From NCBI GenBank assembly GCA_027483645.1, contig JAIXUD010000021.1, positions 186,001-250,000 on the forward strand: 64,000 nt of DNA, written 5' to 3'. The position numbers and the translations under genes were made by a program. Source of the stretch: Sphingobacteriales bacterium (GTDB lineage Bacteria > Bacteroidota > Bacteroidia > Chitinophagales > CAIOSU01). Shown here in pieces: positions 62,920 to 64,000 of the stretch. The notes below the pieces were generated by a model. It searched no databases. It saw only the letters and a program-made list of their open reading frames with translations, and was not told the origin of the DNA. Numbering within the stretch: the first letter of the stretch is position 1; the number at the start of each line of letters is the position of its first letter.

Positions 62920-62927
62920 CAAAAATA
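62920..62927 (-). promoter_or_regulatory. Candidate -7 box of ndk
   Basis: TATTTTTG on the minus strand, 24 bp before ATG 62896, same octamer as before the PhoX-like gene. Confidence 0.42.
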
Positions 62928-63002
62928 GCCATTTGTGGCACATATCCATAATAGGGCTGGCAAAAGTTTTGAGGGTTAACGAAAAATTAGCACATTCGCT
63001 TT

Positions 63003-64000
63003 ATGGCAGTAATGACGAACTTAGAAGAACTGAAGGGATTTTTAGCGGAACCGAGGCGGATAGTTATTACCTCCCACATAAACCCCGATGGCGATGCCAT
63101 GGGCTCTTCGCTGGGCTTATACAATTATCTGCAGCCACTTGGGCACAAGGTAAGCGTGATAGTACCTAGCAATTACCCCGACTTCCTAAAATGGATGCCA
63201 AGCGATAGCAAGGTTTATATCTTCCCGTACCAGCTATCCGAATCGCAGCGTTTGATAGCCGAGGCGGAACTGATATTCTGTTTGGATTATAATGCACTCA
63301 ACCGTATTGGCGATGTGGGCACTGCGGTAGCGGCCAACCCTTGCCCAAAGGTCCTGATTGACCACCACTTGTTCCCAGAGGATTTTGCACGCTATGTGTT
63401 GCATCGGGTAGAGGCGAGCAGCACCGCTGAACTGGTGTATGAGTTCTTTGAGCAACTGGGAGTGACTGATAAAGTAGATGCGGATATTGCTGCGTGTCTT
63501 TATACTGGTATACTTACCGATACCGGTGGCTTCCAATATCCCAACACCAGCAGCAAAGTACACCGCATAGTAGCCAACTTATTGGATACCGGCATTGACC
63601 ACAACAAAATCTACCGCGACGTATTCAATAGCTTTACCGAAATGCGCCTGCGCCTGTTTGGCTATAGCATTACCGAAAAGCTGCGGATATACCCCGAATA
63701 CAAAGCGGCATTAATCAGCTTAAACAAAGAGGAATTGCAGCGCTTTCAAGTACGCTCTGGTGATACAGAAGGCATCGTAAATTATCCGCTCAAGATTCAA
63801 GGCATCAACTTTGCGGCATTTGTGGCAGATAGAAACGAGGTGATAAAGCTTTCTTTCCGCTCGGTGGGTAGTTTTGATGTAAATCAATTCAGCCGCTCGC
63901 ACTTCAATGGTGGAGGACACGTTAACGCTGCCGGTGGGCAAAGCAAAGAGTCGCTGGATAAGGTGATTGCCAGATTTGAAGAGGTGCTGCCACAGTATAA
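63003..64000 (+). CDS. DHH/DHHA1 phosphoesterase (NrnA-like), cut at window end
   Basis: ATG 63003 (63012 is a second choice), open to the window edge, about 332 codons. DHH domain: SHINPDGDAMGSSLGL (24-39) and the DHH triad 120-122 (VLIDHHLFP), with later DTGGF. DHHA1 domain: HFNGGGHVNAAGGQ near the end. This is the layout of NrnA/PAP phosphatases, which degrade nano-RNAs, pApA and 3'-phosphoadenosine 5'-phosphate. The end at about residue 332 suggests only a few codons are missing. Head to head with ndk, 106 bp apart. Confidence 0.93.
   Translation, partial: MAVMTNLEELKGFLAEPRRIVITSHINPDGDAMGSSLGLYNYLQPLGHKVSVIVPSNYPDFLKWMPSDSKVYIFPYQLSESQRLIAEAELIFCLDYNALNRIGDVGTAVAANPCPKVLIDHHLFPEDFARYVLHRVEASSTAELVYEFFEQLGVTDKVDADIAACLYTGILTDTGGFQYPNTSSKVHRIVANLLDTGIDHNKIYRDVFNSFTEMRLRLFGYSITEKLRIYPEYKAALISLNKEELQRFQVRSGDTEGIVNYPLKIQGINFAAFVADRNEVIKLSFRSVGSFDVNQFSRSHFNGGGHVNAAGGQSKESLDKVIARFEEVLPQY

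Noticed and set aside
62468-63169. 233-codon plus-strand frame across ndk
   Set aside because: Antisense to ndk, which has all catalytic residues; the real plus-strand gene starts at 63003 in another frame.

Overview
The window comes from the chromosome of a member of the Bacteroidota, probably near the Chitinophagales/Saprospirales/Sphingobacteriales. The signs are five proteins with C-terminal type IX secretion (T9SS) sorting domains (two type B, three type A), a PorP/SprF protein, a PorE-like OmpA protein, a DUF5686 protein, fused SecDF, the menaquinone genes menC-menE, TAnnTTTG-like -7 boxes and an almost complete lack of Shine-Dalgarno sequences. It looks like ordinary chromosome: there is no rRNA, tRNA, CRISPR array, prophage or intact insertion sequence. 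The spacers, however, are full of short palindromic repeats.

Layout. 1-7.3 kb: a partial secreted lysyl-endopeptidase-like protease, a lipoprotein, an iodotyrosine-deiodinase-like flavoprotein, a small membrane protein overlapping menC, then menE and a tiny Cys-rich lipoprotein. 7.3-21.7 kb (minus strand): a five-gene surface-adhesin operon, made of a small secreted protein, a 1546-aa SprB-repeat adhesin, a 2103-aa adhesin with 14 tandem PKD/Ig-like repeats, a PorE-like OmpA protein and a PorP/SprF protein. 21.7-23.9 kb: an accessory stretch with one AT-rich orphan gene between inverted REP-like repeats, then about 1.1 kb of non-coding DNA with two copies of a predicted three-way-junction RNA. 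23.9-30 kb: a TPR/ankyrin protein, a Rof-like Rho antiterminator, an AEC permease, a secreted orphan and a DUF5686 protein. 30.2-33.1 kb: pyrimidine genes pyrE, pyrR and pyrB, with a Nudix gene divergent from pyrE so tightly that the start codons overlap. 33.1-36.5 kb: orphans, fabI and an SDR. 36.8-49.1 kb: T9SS cargo, namely a 1927-aa PKD/beta-helix protein, a short exported protein, a periplasmic PPIase and two tandem choice-of-anchor-B proteins. 49.4-64 kb: secDF, a sirtuin overlapping a Nudix gene, GT2 plus DUF2304, a divergent Lgt, mtaB, small exported proteins, a PhoX-like lipoprotein, trxA, a YoaK protein, ndk and the start of a DHH/DHHA1 phosphoesterase.

How it fits together. Much of the coding DNA serves the envelope. 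SecDF and the Sec signal peptides bring proteins to the periplasm, T9SS signals take the large adhesins to the surface, and the PorP/SprF and PorE-like proteins probably serve the two type B adhesins in their operon. The rest is housekeeping: pyrimidines, menaquinone, fatty acids, tRNA thiomethylation and NDP kinase.

The most unusual signals are non-coding. (1) Many spacers carry arrays of 7-10 bp units, several folded back as imperfect palindromes. (2) A REP-like two-hairpin family shows a compensatory base change. (3) A tandem three-way-junction motif lies near 23.1 kb. All functions are read from sequence by eye. Names at family level are firm where motifs are cited and tentative elsewhere.
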